Source of the DNA: Clostridia bacterium
GTDB lineage: Bacteria; Bacillota_A; Clostridia; Christensenellales; Aristaeellaceae
Assembly: GCA_017481065.1 (NCBI GenBank)
Contig: JAFUPT010000173.1
Coordinates: 1-42,491, forward strand
DNA: 42,491 nt
Direction of reading: 5' to 3'
The position numbers and the translations under genes were made by a program. This document shows positions 34,799 through 41,931 of this stretch, one piece after another; the first letter of the stretch is position 1, and every line of letters begins with the position of its first letter. The notes beneath the pieces were generated by a model that saw only the letters and a list, made by a program, of their open reading frames with translations, was not told the DNA's origin and ran no database searches.

Positions 34799-36109
34799 AT
34801 GAAACGCCTGTTCTTTGGAGGCATACACCCCAAATACAACCAGGAAATGTCCACGAAGGTCACCGATTTCCTCACCATCACCCCCAAGCAGGTTGTGATT
34901 CCCATGCAGCAGCATATCGGCGCGCCCTGCCAGCCGCTGGTGCAGGTGGGGGATCATGTGCTGCGCGGCCAGAAGATCGGCGATGGGGAAGGCCTGTGCG
35001 TGCCGGTGCATGCATCCGTCTCCGGCACCGTCGTGGCCGTGGAACCCCGCCCCCACACCAGCGGGCGGGATGTGATGGCCGTCGTGATCGAAAATGATTT
35101 CAAGGATACCCCCATCGAATGCTGGAAGAGCGATCTGCCGCTGGACCAGCTGGACGCCGATACCGTGCTCCACAACATCCGCGAGGCCGGCATCGTGGGC
35201 ATGGGCGGCGCGGCCTTCCCGGGAAATATCAAAACCCTCGGCGCGCTGGGCAAGGTGGATGTCCTGATCGCCAATGCCTGCGAATGCGAGCCCTATATCA
35301 CCGCCGATGATTCCCTGCTGCGCACCAAGCCCCACCAGGTTTTGAGCGGCATGCAGATTCTCCAGAGCATCATCAAGCCCGGCCGCGCCGTGCTGGCCGT
35401 GGAGGATAACAAAACCGAAGCCATCGCCAAGGTGAATTCCATGCTGAAGGATTATCCCGGCATCGAGCTCGCCGTGCTGCCCACCCGCTATCCCCAGGGA
35501 TCGGAAAAGCAGCTCATCCAGGCCATCTCCGGCCGCGAGGTGCCTCCGGGAAGCCTGCCGGTGAGCGTCGGCTGCGCGGTGTTCAATGTATCCACCTTCG
35601 CAGCCATCTACCGCGCGGTACGCCTCGGCCTTCCGCTCACCCAGCGCATCGTCACCGTGTCCGGCGAGGCCATCGCCGAGCCCCAGAATTTCATCGTCCG
35701 CTTCGGCACTCCCTTCCAGGAGCTGATCGAAATTGCGGGCGGCCTGAATGATAAAACCGAGCGCGTCATCTCCGGCGGCCCCATGATGGGCATTGCCCAG
35801 CATGATCTGTCCGTCCCCGTCATCAAGGCCACCAATTCCATCCTCTGCCTGCTCAAGGATAAGAACGGCGCGGCGGAAAATCCGGTGTGCCTGCGCTGCG
35901 GCAAGTGCGTATCCGCATGCCCCATGAAGCTGCAGCCCCTTTACATGTACCGGTATGCAAAGGCGGGCAACACTGCCGAGCTTGAGCGCCTGAACCTGAT
36001 GGACTGCATGGAATGCGGCAGCTGCGCCTTTACCTGCCCCGGAAAGCTGCCCCTGGTGGAGCAGTTCCGCAAGGGCAAACAAATGCTGAGGGAGGCGAAG
36101 TCCAAGTGA
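34799..36109 (+). CDS. rnfC: Electron transport protein RnfC
   Basis: RnfC of 436 residues, the peripheral iron-sulfur flavoprotein that takes electrons from NADH in Rnf complexes. It has the glycine-rich GMGGAAFPGNIK segment and the conserved ECEPYITADD region. Two ferredoxin-like clusters follow: C364, C367, C370, C374 (CLRCGKCVSACP) and C403, C406, C409, C413 (CMECGSCAFTCP). It starts 12 bases after apbE and overlaps rnfD. Length is normal for Clostridia. Confidence 0.95.
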   Translation: MKRLFFGGIHPKYNQEMSTKVTDFLTITPKQVVIPMQQHIGAPCQPLVQVGDHVLRGQKIGDGEGLCVPVHASVSGTVVAVEPRPHTSGRDVMAVVIENDFKDTPIECWKSDLPLDQLDADTVLHNIREAGIVGMGGAAFPGNIKTLGALGKVDVLIANACECEPYITADDSLLRTKPHQVLSGMQILQSIIKPGRAVLAVEDNKTEAIAKVNSMLKDYPGIELAVLPTRYPQGSEKQLIQAISGREVPPGSLPVSVGCAVFNVSTFAAIYRAVRLGLPLTQRIVTVSGEAIAEPQNFIVRFGTPFQELIEIAGGLNDKTERVISGGPMMGIAQHDLSVPVIKATNSILCLLKDKNGAAENPVCLRCGKCVSACPMKLQPLYMYRYAKAGNTAELERLNLMDCMECGSCAFTCPGKLPLVEQFRKGKQMLREAKSK

Positions 36110-37053
36110 AATTAACCGTTGCTTCCTCTCCTCATATTCGAGGAAACTTCCGCACCAACCGCATCATGCTGGATGTGGTCATCGCTCTCATGCCCGCGCT
36201 GGCGGTGGGCGTTTGCATGCTGGGAATCCGGGCCCTGCTGGTCACCCTGCTCTCCATCGCCTGCGCCGTCGCTGCGGAATACCTGTACAGCCTGATCACC
36301 CGCACCCGCAACACCGTGGTGGATTGCTCCGCCATCGTCACCGGCCTCCTGCTGGCCATGACCCTGCCTGCATCCGTGCCCTATTGGCAGGCGGCGCTGG
36401 GCAGCGTGTTCGCCATCATCGTGGTGAAGGCCCTCTGCGGCGGCCTGGGACAGAATGTGTTCAATCCCGCCCTCGCGGCCCGCGCCTTCCTGATGCTCAT
36501 CTATCCCGCAGGGCTCACCCGCTATGCAGCGCTGGGCGTGGATGCGGTCACCGCCGCAACGCCCCTGCACCACATGGTAATGCCCGCACTGCCGGAGGAG
36601 AGCATCCTCGATATGCTGCTGGGCAACTGCCCCGGCTCCATCGGCGAAATTTCCGCCCTCGCCCTGCTCATCGGCGGCGCATACCTCGTCTGGCGCAGGG
36701 TGATCTCCATCCGCATCCCGGCGGCCTACCTCGCCACCGTGGCGCTGCTCACCCTCATCTTCCCGAAGGCGGGCAATGCCCTTGAATGGATGCTCTACCA
36801 GCTGCTGAGCGGCGGCGTGATGCTGGGCGCCATCTTCATGGCCACCGATTACGCCACCTCCCCGGCAACCCCGAAGGGCCAGGTCGTGTTCGGCATCGGC
36901 TGCGGCGCGCTCACCGTGCTCTTCCGCTACTTCGGCATCTTCCCGGAGGGCGTAACCTATGCAATCCTCATCATGAACGCCTGCGTCTGGGCCATCGACC
37001 GCTTCACCGCGCCCCGCCGCTTCGGCACGAAGAAGGGAGGCAGCCCGGCATGA
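36106..37053 (+). CDS. rnfD: Electron transport membrane subunit RnfD
   Basis: Membrane subunit of 315 residues. GTG 36106 overlaps the rnfC stop (GTGA), with GGGAGG upstream; the longer open frame is a shadow. About nine helices. The segment DAVTAATPLHH carries the predicted flavinylation Thr at residue 152. GGLGQNVFNPALAARAF and FMATDYATSPATPKGQ are family signatures. It is the FMN-carrying membrane subunit that passes electrons toward RnfG. Confidence 0.94.
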   Translation: MKLTVASSPHIRGNFRTNRIMLDVVIALMPALAVGVCMLGIRALLVTLLSIACAVAAEYLYSLITRTRNTVVDCSAIVTGLLLAMTLPASVPYWQAALGSVFAIIVVKALCGGLGQNVFNPALAARAFLMLIYPAGLTRYAALGVDAVTAATPLHHMVMPALPEESILDMLLGNCPGSIGEISALALLIGGAYLVWRRVISIRIPAAYLATVALLTLIFPKAGNALEWMLYQLLSGGVMLGAIFMATDYATSPATPKGQVVFGIGCGALTVLFRYFGIFPEGVTYAILIMNACVWAIDRFTAPRRFGTKKGGSPA

Positions 37054-37643
37054 AGAAAAGCATTCTGATTCCCATCCTCTCCATCGCGCTGGCGGCTGTG
37101 ATTCTCTTCGCCGCCGCTGCCGGGCTCTCCGGAATCCGCAATTCCATCGCCCATGAGGAGCATCTGCAGATCATGCAGACCGTGCTGCCCGGCAGCGCCT
37201 CCTTCACCCGGGAAGCCTATTCCGGCGACGACGCCAACATCCGCTCCGTCCACAGGGGCGAAAACGGCTTCGTGGTGGAAACCGTCACCGCGGGCTACAA
37301 CGGCGATATCGTGATGCTGGTCGGCGTGAGCAATGCCGGCAAGGTCACGGGCCTGGTGGTTCGCCAGATGTCTGAAACCTTCGGTCTCGGAGCAAACGCC
37401 CTCACCGATGCGGATTTCCTGGCACAATTCCTCAATACCTCCGGAAATGTCGCCATCGCTGCAGGGGCAGATGCGGCCAGCTTCGCCACCACTGTTGAAG
37501 ACAGCGCGGAAGCCGAAGTGACCGTGGACGCCATCTCCGGCGCGACCGTCACCTCCAAGGCCATCGCCCGCAGCGTAAATTCTGCCGTGGCCTACGTCAC
37601 CGGCGCGGACGTGAGCTCCGCCGCCACTTCCTGGGGAGGTTGA
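37050..37643 (+). CDS. rnfG: Flavin-carrying subunit RnfG
   Basis: RnfG of 197 residues: one N-terminal membrane helix (about 4-25) and an extracytoplasmic FMN-binding domain. The flavinylation motif SGATVTSKAI starts at residue 163, so FMN is expected on Thr166. ATG 37050 overlaps the rnfD stop and has GGGAGG upstream; the larger open frame is a shadow. ApbE in the same operon supplies the modification. Confidence 0.93.
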   Translation: MKKSILIPILSIALAAVILFAAAAGLSGIRNSIAHEEHLQIMQTVLPGSASFTREAYSGDDANIRSVHRGENGFVVETVTAGYNGDIVMLVGVSNAGKVTGLVVRQMSETFGLGANALTDADFLAQFLNTSGNVAIAAGADAASFATTVEDSAEAEVTVDAISGATVTSKAIARSVNSAVAYVTGADVSSAATSWGG

Positions 37644-37647
37644 TTTC

Positions 37648-38085
37648 ATGAAGGATAGAACTTACCTGCTCAACACCATCCTGGCGGCGGTCGTGTGCGC
37701 CGCCCTGCTCGCTGCAGTGCTTTTGCGCACTTTCATCCCGGCCATCGTGCTGCCGGAGCTGAATATTCCCAATCTTGTGCTGCTTTCCCTGGTCGCCCTG
37801 CTCATCGAGCATTACATCGGCAGGCCGGAAAAGCGCTGCTACATCTGCATTCCGGTATTTTCCCTGATCACTTTTGCCCTGCTGCCCTGGGCTTCCGGCA
37901 TGTTCGCCGCCCTCGAAGCAGTGAAGATCGGTGCAGTCGGCTGCGTGGTTTTCACCGCCACCACCTGGGTTTTCAGCTCCATGCAGGACAGGCTCAGCTC
38001 CGGCCCGGCGGCCAAGGCCGCGCCCATCGTCGGTTCCCTGTGCATGTACTGCGCCGTGCAGTGCTTCACTGGAATCCTGCTCTAA
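37648..38085 (+). CDS. Unrecognised Cys-rich membrane protein at the rnfE/A position
   Basis: Integral membrane protein of 145 residues with four or five hydrophobic helices (about 8-30, 37-58, 66-110 and 125-145). It starts four bases after rnfG, with GGGAGG upstream, and is the last gene of the unit, where rnfE and rnfA would normally follow. I do not recognise the family. It is shorter than RnfA/RnfE (about 190 residues). It has seven cysteines, several in or next to membrane segments: CYIC near residue 65 and CMYCAVQC near 132. RnfA and RnfE bind an intramembrane iron-sulfur cluster through cysteines, so an analogous role is possible but unproven. Confidence 0.7.
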   Translation: MKDRTYLLNTILAAVVCAALLAAVLLRTFIPAIVLPELNIPNLVLLSLVALLIEHYIGRPEKRCYICIPVFSLITFALLPWASGMFAALEAVKIGAVGCVVFTATTWVFSSMQDRLSSGPAAKAAPIVGSLCMYCAVQCFTGILL

Positions 38086-38095
38086 GCGGGAGGCA

Positions 38096-38133
38096 AATCA
38101 TCCCGGGTATTCCGGGATATCCGGGATGATTTT
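38096..38133 (+). terminator. Terminator of the flavin/Rnf operon
   Basis: AATCATCCCGG pairs with CCGGGATGATT around a GGGATATCC-containing loop, followed by TTT. The position directly after the last gene supports it. Confidence 0.65.
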
Positions 38134-38164
38134 TCCGCAGGAATGCTTCGGAATCCGGGAATGC

Positions 38165-38179
38165 GGGTAATAATTATCA
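38165..38179 (+). promoter_or_regulatory. Possible Fur box
   Basis: GGGTAAT-A-ATTATCA matches 13 of 15 positions of the Bacillus 7-1-7 Fur consensus TGATAATNATTATCA. It lies 27 bases upstream of the small Cys-rich gene that precedes ferritin. Confidence 0.5.
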
Positions 38180-38205
38180 TGAATACTCGAGAAGGAGTTC
38201 ATGAT

Positions 38206-38523
38206 ATGAAAAAAGATAAGCAAAACACCTGCCCCGGCTGCAGCAGGCATTGCCCGCTCAGCGCGCCGAGGTGCAAATATGGCCGGACCTACCTGGCAAA
38301 GAAGCAGAAATCCGAAGCAAAATGCGCAAAAAAGGAAAGCATTAAGTACAAGTGGGAGAAGTATGCGGCCCGGGATGGGCTCGCATGGAAGCTGTTTTTC
38401 ACCTGCCGCAGCGCAAAGCGCGCCATGCGGGATTCCGGTATATCCGAGGCGCAGTTTTTCGCAGTTCTTACCGAGGAAGAGCGCCGGGCTCTCGCCGGAA
38501 TATTGGAAAAACTTATGATTTGA
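38206..38523 (+). CDS. Small Cys-rich protein upstream of ferritin
   Basis: Protein of 105 residues. The N-terminal 25 residues hold four closely spaced cysteines (CPGCSRHCPLSAPRC), then a Lys-rich linker and a helical C-terminal part ending with LTEEERRALAGILEKL. The Cys spacing could bind a metal or iron-sulfur cluster; the C-terminal helix pattern resembles regulator-associated small proteins. ATG 38206 has AAGGAG eight bases upstream; an upstream in-frame ATG at 38143 overlaps the operon terminator region. Function unknown. The Fur-like box and the ferritin gene 95 bases downstream suggest a link to iron. Confidence 0.65.
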   Translation: MKKDKQNTCPGCSRHCPLSAPRCKYGRTYLAKKQKSEAKCAKKESIKYKWEKYAARDGLAWKLFFTCRSAKRAMRDSGISEAQFFAVLTEEERRALAGILEKLMI

Positions 38524-38618
38524 AGCGTACATTCTTAGTACATGAGCCATGTTTCAAGCGGAGAAACTTGGGGTATAAATAGTATAAGAGGATAAGAAAA
38601 GAATGGAGGATTTCTACC

Positions 38619-39131
38619 ATGTTGGATTCCAAAGTTGTCGCCCTGCTCAACCAGCAGATCAATAAAGAGTTTTATTCCGCCTACCTCTATCTTGACTTTT
38701 CGAACTACTTCATCGACCAGGAGCTCAACGGCTTCGGCAACTGGTACATGATCCAGGCTCAGGAGGAGCGCGACCATGCCCTGCTGTTTTTGCAGTACCT
38801 GCAGAACAACGGCGAGAAGGTTACCCTCGAAGCCATCGCCAAGCCCGCAGTGGAGATCACCGGCAATAAGCAGGTGCTGGAGGAGGGCCTCAAGCATGAG
38901 CGCTACGTCACCAGCCTGATCCACGATATCTATGAAGCCGCCTACAATGTGCGGGATTTCCGCACCATGCAGTTCCTCGACTGGTTCGTAAAGGAGCAGG
39001 GCGAGGAGGAAAAGACCGCCGATGGCCTCGTGAAGAAATTCGAGCTCTACGGCAGCGATCCCAAGAGCCTGTACATGCTGGACAACGAAATGGCCGCCCG
39101 CGTGTATACCGCTCCGTCCCTGGTATTGTAA
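38619..39131 (+). CDS. ftn: Ferritin
   Basis: Bacterial non-haem ferritin of 170 residues. Ferroxidase residues are recognisable in NKEFYSAYLYLDFSNYF (Glu, Tyr), QAQEERDHALLFLQY (Glu, Glu, His), and in the third and fourth helices with WFVKEQGEEEKTADGL. It oxidises and stores iron in a 24-subunit shell. TGGAGG precedes the ATG. A possible promoter (TTTCAA 38552, TATAAA 38574, spacer 16) lies between this and the Cys-rich gene, so it may also be transcribed alone. Confidence 0.94.
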   Translation: MLDSKVVALLNQQINKEFYSAYLYLDFSNYFIDQELNGFGNWYMIQAQEERDHALLFLQYLQNNGEKVTLEAIAKPAVEITGNKQVLEEGLKHERYVTSLIHDIYEAAYNVRDFRTMQFLDWFVKEQGEEEKTADGLVKKFELYGSDPKSLYMLDNEMAARVYTAPSLVL

Positions 39132-39139
39132 TACAAATT

Positions 39140-39167
39140 AAAAAGCACCCCTCGGGGTGCTTTTTTT
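39140..39167. terminator. Bidirectional terminator between ferritin and rbsD
   Basis: AAAAAGCACCCC and GGGGTGCTTTTTTT form a compact hairpin with A and T tracts between convergent genes. Confidence 0.9.
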
Positions 39168-39171
39168 GTGC

Positions 39172-39573
39172 TCAATAGGTGCAGCCTGCCTGCAGGATGA
39201 TGTTCGGCGCGTGCAGGCCATATTGCCCGGTGCGGATCACGGCCTTCACATGCTTCATCTCCTCATCAAATTCGCTGTGGGGAATGTAGGTAAGCTGTGC
39301 CTCCTTGGGCCAGCGCTTCGCGTATTCCGCGTCCATCTCCGGCGCCCAATCCTTGATTTCAGAAGCCAGGATCACGCCCTCAATGGCCATTTCATCCAGA
39401 ATGCCATCCAGCACCTGCAAAATGGTGGGGATGTTCGGCAGGAAGGCCAGGTCAACGGTCTCGATGCTTGCGGGAACATTGTAGCCTGCGTCCACGATGG
39501 CGTAGCGGTCCCGGTGGCCAATGCGCGCCATTACGGACCGCAGCTGCGCATTCAGAATACCTCTCTTCAGCAT
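39172..39573 (-). CDS. rbsD: D-ribose pyranase RbsD
   Basis: RbsD/FucU-family sugar mutarotase of 133 residues, interconverting pyran and furan forms of ribose or a related sugar. The conserved N terminus is LKRGILNAQLRSVMARIGHRD, with the catalytic His in GHRD; DAG and the C-terminal AVIRTGQYGLHAPNIIL are also typical. ATG 39573 has AAGGAGG upstream; the open frame extends 20 codons further without support. No ribose transporter or kinase is adjacent, so the natural sugar is uncertain. Confidence 0.9.
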   Translation of the reverse strand: MLKRGILNAQLRSVMARIGHRDRYAIVDAGYNVPASIETVDLAFLPNIPTILQVLDGILDEMAIEGVILASEIKDWAPEMDAEYAKRWPKEAQLTYIPHSEFDEEMKHVKAVIRTGQYGLHAPNIILQAGCTY

Positions 39574-39638
39574 GGGTTTGCCTCCTTGTGTTCTCTTCAG
39601 CATGATTGTAACGCCGGGATGGCGCTGTGTCAATAGCC

Positions 39639-40568
39639 TCAGCGCAGGCAGGAATCGATGAATGCGTTCACGATGCGGGCATATCTCCCGGAATCCACCA
39701 CATAGCTCAGGCCATGGCCCGCATCGGGGAAGGTTTCAAACGTGGCCCTCCCAGCGCAGGCACGGTAGATTTCCGCGCCCATTTCGCAGGGAACGAAGCG
39801 GTCGTCCTCGCCATGGATGATCAGGATGGGAATTTTCGCATGCCGCACGGCCTCCGCCGCGCTGGCGGATGCGGGGTCAAAATGGCCGAAGAGCCGCGCG
39901 CCGAGGCGGATGAAGGGGAAGATGAGCTTCGGCGGGAGATGCATATCCCGGCAAACCTTGCGGATGATCGCCTCCGGGGAGCTGTAAGGGCAATCGGCGA
40001 TGACGCCCCGCACATTGCCCGGCAGTTCCAGCCCGGCGGCCATCAGCACGGTTGCGCCGCCCATGGAAACGCCGGCGAGGAGGATGGGCGCATCGCTGCC
40101 GAACCTCTCCACAGCATATTTTATCCAGCTGAGGCAATCGAAGCGCTCCCGGATGCCGAACGTGATGGTGTTTGATCCGCTGCCGCCGTGGGCGCGCTGG
40201 TCCACCACGAGGGTGTTGTGGCCGGCCTCCCGGGCCAGCTTGTGGCCGCCGCAGAAGTCCCGCAGGCTGCTGCCGCGGTAGCCGTGGAACTGGATCTGGA
40301 GGGGCGCGCCGTCCCGCAGGTGATAATAGCGCGCGGCGAGCTTCGTGCCGTCCTGGGCAGTGATATACACCTGCTCGAAGGGCAGGGCGCGCATTTCCTC
40401 GTAAAGGGCATGGGTCCTGTCCTTCACCTTCCTGTATTGCTCGCCGCCCGGCAGGGCATAGGTCTTGCCCCTGCGGCCGGGGAATACGAAAAAGGTCTTT
40501 CCGTATGCGAAGAGGGAGATGGCCAGCGCGAGCGCGATGACCGCGAGGAGAATATATACAAGAATCAT
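39639..40568 (-). CDS. Membrane-anchored alpha/beta hydrolase
   Basis: Alpha/beta hydrolase of 309 residues with one N-terminal membrane helix (about 3-22). The nucleophile elbow is GVSMGG, the acid is probably Asp in HGEDDRFVP and the base His in AGHGLSY; the oxyanion region is FHGYRGSS. It resembles the Bacillus YqkD/BAAT-like hydrolases of unknown substrate. GGGGG lies seven bases before the ATG, and a good promoter is upstream. Transcription is independent of rbsD. Confidence 0.88.
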   Translation of the reverse strand: MILVYILLAVIALALAISLFAYGKTFFVFPGRRGKTYALPGGEQYRKVKDRTHALYEEMRALPFEQVYITAQDGTKLAARYYHLRDGAPLQIQFHGYRGSSLRDFCGGHKLAREAGHNTLVVDQRAHGGSGSNTITFGIRERFDCLSWIKYAVERFGSDAPILLAGVSMGGATVLMAAGLELPGNVRGVIADCPYSSPEAIIRKVCRDMHLPPKLIFPFIRLGARLFGHFDPASASAAEAVRHAKIPILIIHGEDDRFVPCEMGAEIYRACAGRATFETFPDAGHGLSYVVDSGRYARIVNAFIDSCLR

Positions 40569-40614
40569 ATGTACCCCCGGGGAATATAGGTTGGACGAAA
40601 GAGAAACTGCCTAT

Positions 40615-40643
40615 ATTTTAACCATTCGCAATATCCCTGTCAA
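40615..40643 (-). promoter_or_regulatory. Promoter of the alpha/beta hydrolase gene
   Basis: On the minus strand TTGACA (40638-40643), a 17-base spacer and TAAAAT (40615-40620), 47 bases upstream of the start. Confidence 0.8.
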
Positions 40644-40835
40644 TCGCGCAGATTGCCGCGGCAAAAGAATATTTTTTGAAGCGCGATTGCATGTTTGCGC
40701 TGTTTTCTTTGGTTATTCTGCATCCTGCATGTAGTTAACTGAATCCAAAACGGGCGTATTATTCGCAGGTTTTCCTGCGACCTTTCTTTTTGGAACAGAG
40801 GTGACGGCTTGCGCCCCCCCGACTTTCCGTGAAGG

Positions 40836-40865
40836 TTGACAGCCGGGGAAACGGCATGATATAAT
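40836..40865 (+). promoter_or_regulatory. Promoter of the antitoxin RNA
   Basis: TTGACA at 40836-40841, an 18-base spacer and TATAAT at 40860-40865, pointing toward the 3' end of the toxin gene. No coding region follows on this strand. Confidence 0.85.
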
Positions 40866-40871
40866 AACGGC

Positions 40872-40958
40872 AGGAAGGGATGACGCCTTTAGCGGGGCTT
40901 TCCCCTCTGATGAGATGAGAGCCGCCACCAGTTAGCGCTGGATGGCGGCTATTGCTTT
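40872..40958 (+). ncRNA. Predicted antisense antitoxin RNA of a type I system
   Basis: A transcript starting about seven bases after the TATAAT would run about 85 bases to the hairpin 40920-40950 (AGCCGCCA/TGGCGGCT with inner CCAG/CTGG). It would be complementary to the 3' untranslated part of the toxin mRNA, reaching its stop codon. This is the convergent layout of txpA/RatA-type pairs. The ends are estimated. An internal GGGGCTTTCCCC hairpin is also present. Confidence 0.7.
40920..40950. terminator. Hairpin ending the antitoxin RNA
   Basis: AGCCGCCA (40920-40927) pairs with TGGCGGCT (40943-40950), enclosing CCAG/CTGG. ATTGCTTTAC follows on the plus strand, a weak T tract. Confidence 0.6.
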
Positions 40959-41037
40959 ACTTATGGGTACCGTTATGTACGGTGAACGCCAAAGTGATAA
41001 CCAGGAGCACAATCGCGAGGATCTCGTAATCGGTCAT
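40957..41037 (-). CDS. Holin-like type I toxin peptide (26 residues)
   Basis: Translation gives MTDYEILAIVLLVITLAFTV and then a short polar tail HNGTHK. This is a short acidic N terminus, one membrane helix and a charged end, as in the putative holin-like toxin family (TxpA/BsrG-related). Such peptides insert in the membrane and are silenced by an antisense RNA. A strong GGGGGTGGTG ribosome-binding site ends four bases before the ATG but can be buried in a 10-bp hairpin (41045-41068). The promoter at 41212-41240 leaves a leader of about 165 bases. Together with the convergent plus-strand promoter this makes a complete type I toxin-antitoxin locus. Confidence 0.85.
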   Translation of the reverse strand: MTDYEILAIVLLVITLAFTVHNGTHK

Positions 41038-41044
41038 GATCACC

Positions 41045-41068
41045 ACCCCCTTTTGTAGAAAAGAGGGT
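41045..41068 (-). promoter_or_regulatory. Hairpin sequestering the toxin ribosome-binding site
   Basis: In the minus-strand RNA ACCCTCTTTT pairs with AAAAGGGGGT across CTAC, ten consecutive pairs with one wobble. The second arm contains the Shine-Dalgarno sequence of the toxin. Confidence 0.75.
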
Positions 41069-41211
41069 AAAAGCCAAGCGCCATCTGTGTTCGGTTGCGC
41101 CAGCGCATGCACTGTCGCAACTACGCAGCTGCGGTACAGTAGTGTCCTCGCTGCTAGTCGCTGCGCTCCCTTAAATTCCTTCCTGCTGGGAAGCCTTGCG
41201 GCTCCGTGGGC

Positions 41212-41240
41212 ATTATACCATGCAGGCGCAGGAGCGTCAA
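41212..41240 (-). promoter_or_regulatory. Promoter of the toxin mRNA
   Basis: On the minus strand TTGACG (41235-41240), a 17-base spacer and TATAAT (41212-41217). Between this and the toxin start (41069-41211) lies only the structured leader; no other gene is seen there. Confidence 0.82.
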
Positions 41241-41374
41241 ATAAGCTCTACCCCTGTTTGCTGCAAAAACACCCCTGTGAGCCGTTCCGGCTTTGGACGG
41301 AGAACGGGAGCACTTCGGACGTGGACGCGCAGGACGGCGGCAAAACGGCAGGGTTCCGGCGTAGTTTGATGGCA

Positions 41375-41405
41375 ATAGAAAACCCCGCCGCTGAATGCGA
41401 CGGGG
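41375..41405 (-). terminator. Terminator of the immunity-like gene
   Basis: On the minus strand CCCCGTCGC pairs with GCGGCGGGG (one wobble) across ATTCA, followed by TTTTCTATT. It lies 44 bases past the stop of the 41449 gene. Confidence 0.8.
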
Positions 41406-41448
41406 CGGGAGGAGTATCTATACGTCCAGTGACAAAACAACGAGAAGG

Positions 41449-41919
41449 TTATTGTTCCTCATACCATTCGTATCCTTCTTGTTTGCACCATTCTTTTGCA
41501 AATTGTAAGGTAAAAGACTTATCGAACTCAAGAAAAACAGGAAAAGAAGGATCATATTTAGGAATTGATTTCTCTCTTTCATTGCAAAGTGCGTAATCAA
41601 ATCCAGAGCAAAAATGATCTGCTTTTTTTATGAATTCTTCCTGTTCATCAGTATGAAAATCTGGGATTAGTTCGAAAACTGGATACTTTTCGCATCCTTC
41701 CCAAGGTACAATCTTGAGTTCCTCCATTACTTTGGTCACATATGCCTGAAAAATTGGAGCTGATGAAAAGCAAGGGAGAATCCGTGTACTGTCCAGATTC
41801 TCAACGATCTTTCGATCATGTTGCAAAACTGGGATATAGGTATTTCCAGTGTCTAAGTCAAGAACAACTGGTGTTTGAAAAAATAACCTTGCCGCTATGT
41901 CACGAACGTTTACTTTCAT
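41449..41919 (-). CDS. Unrecognised acidic protein, possible immunity protein
   Basis: Soluble protein of 156 residues that I do not recognise. It is acidic, rich in aromatic residues and has four cysteines but no CxxC pair; there is no signal or membrane segment. GGAGGGG lies six bases before the ATG. The gene is AT-rich compared with the rest of the window, which suggests recent transfer. It starts 12 bases after the stop of the ORF at 41932, as immunity genes follow toxin genes, and a terminator closes the unit. The immunity role is inferred from this arrangement only. Confidence 0.6.
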   Translation of the reverse strand: MKVNVRDIAARLFFQTPVVLDLDTGNTYIPVLQHDRKIVENLDSTRILPCFSSAPIFQAYVTKVMEELKIVPWEGCEKYPVFELIPDFHTDEQEEFIKKADHFCSGFDYALCNEREKSIPKYDPSFPVFLEFDKSFTLQFAKEWCKQEGYEWYEEQ

Positions 41920-41931
41920 ATTTCCCCTCCG

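Noticed and set aside
41036..41596. Open frame of 186 codons on the plus strand over the toxin leader
   Set aside because: It starts inside the toxin start region and runs through the leader, two promoters and a terminator into the opposite strand of the 41449 gene; there is no ribosome-binding site.
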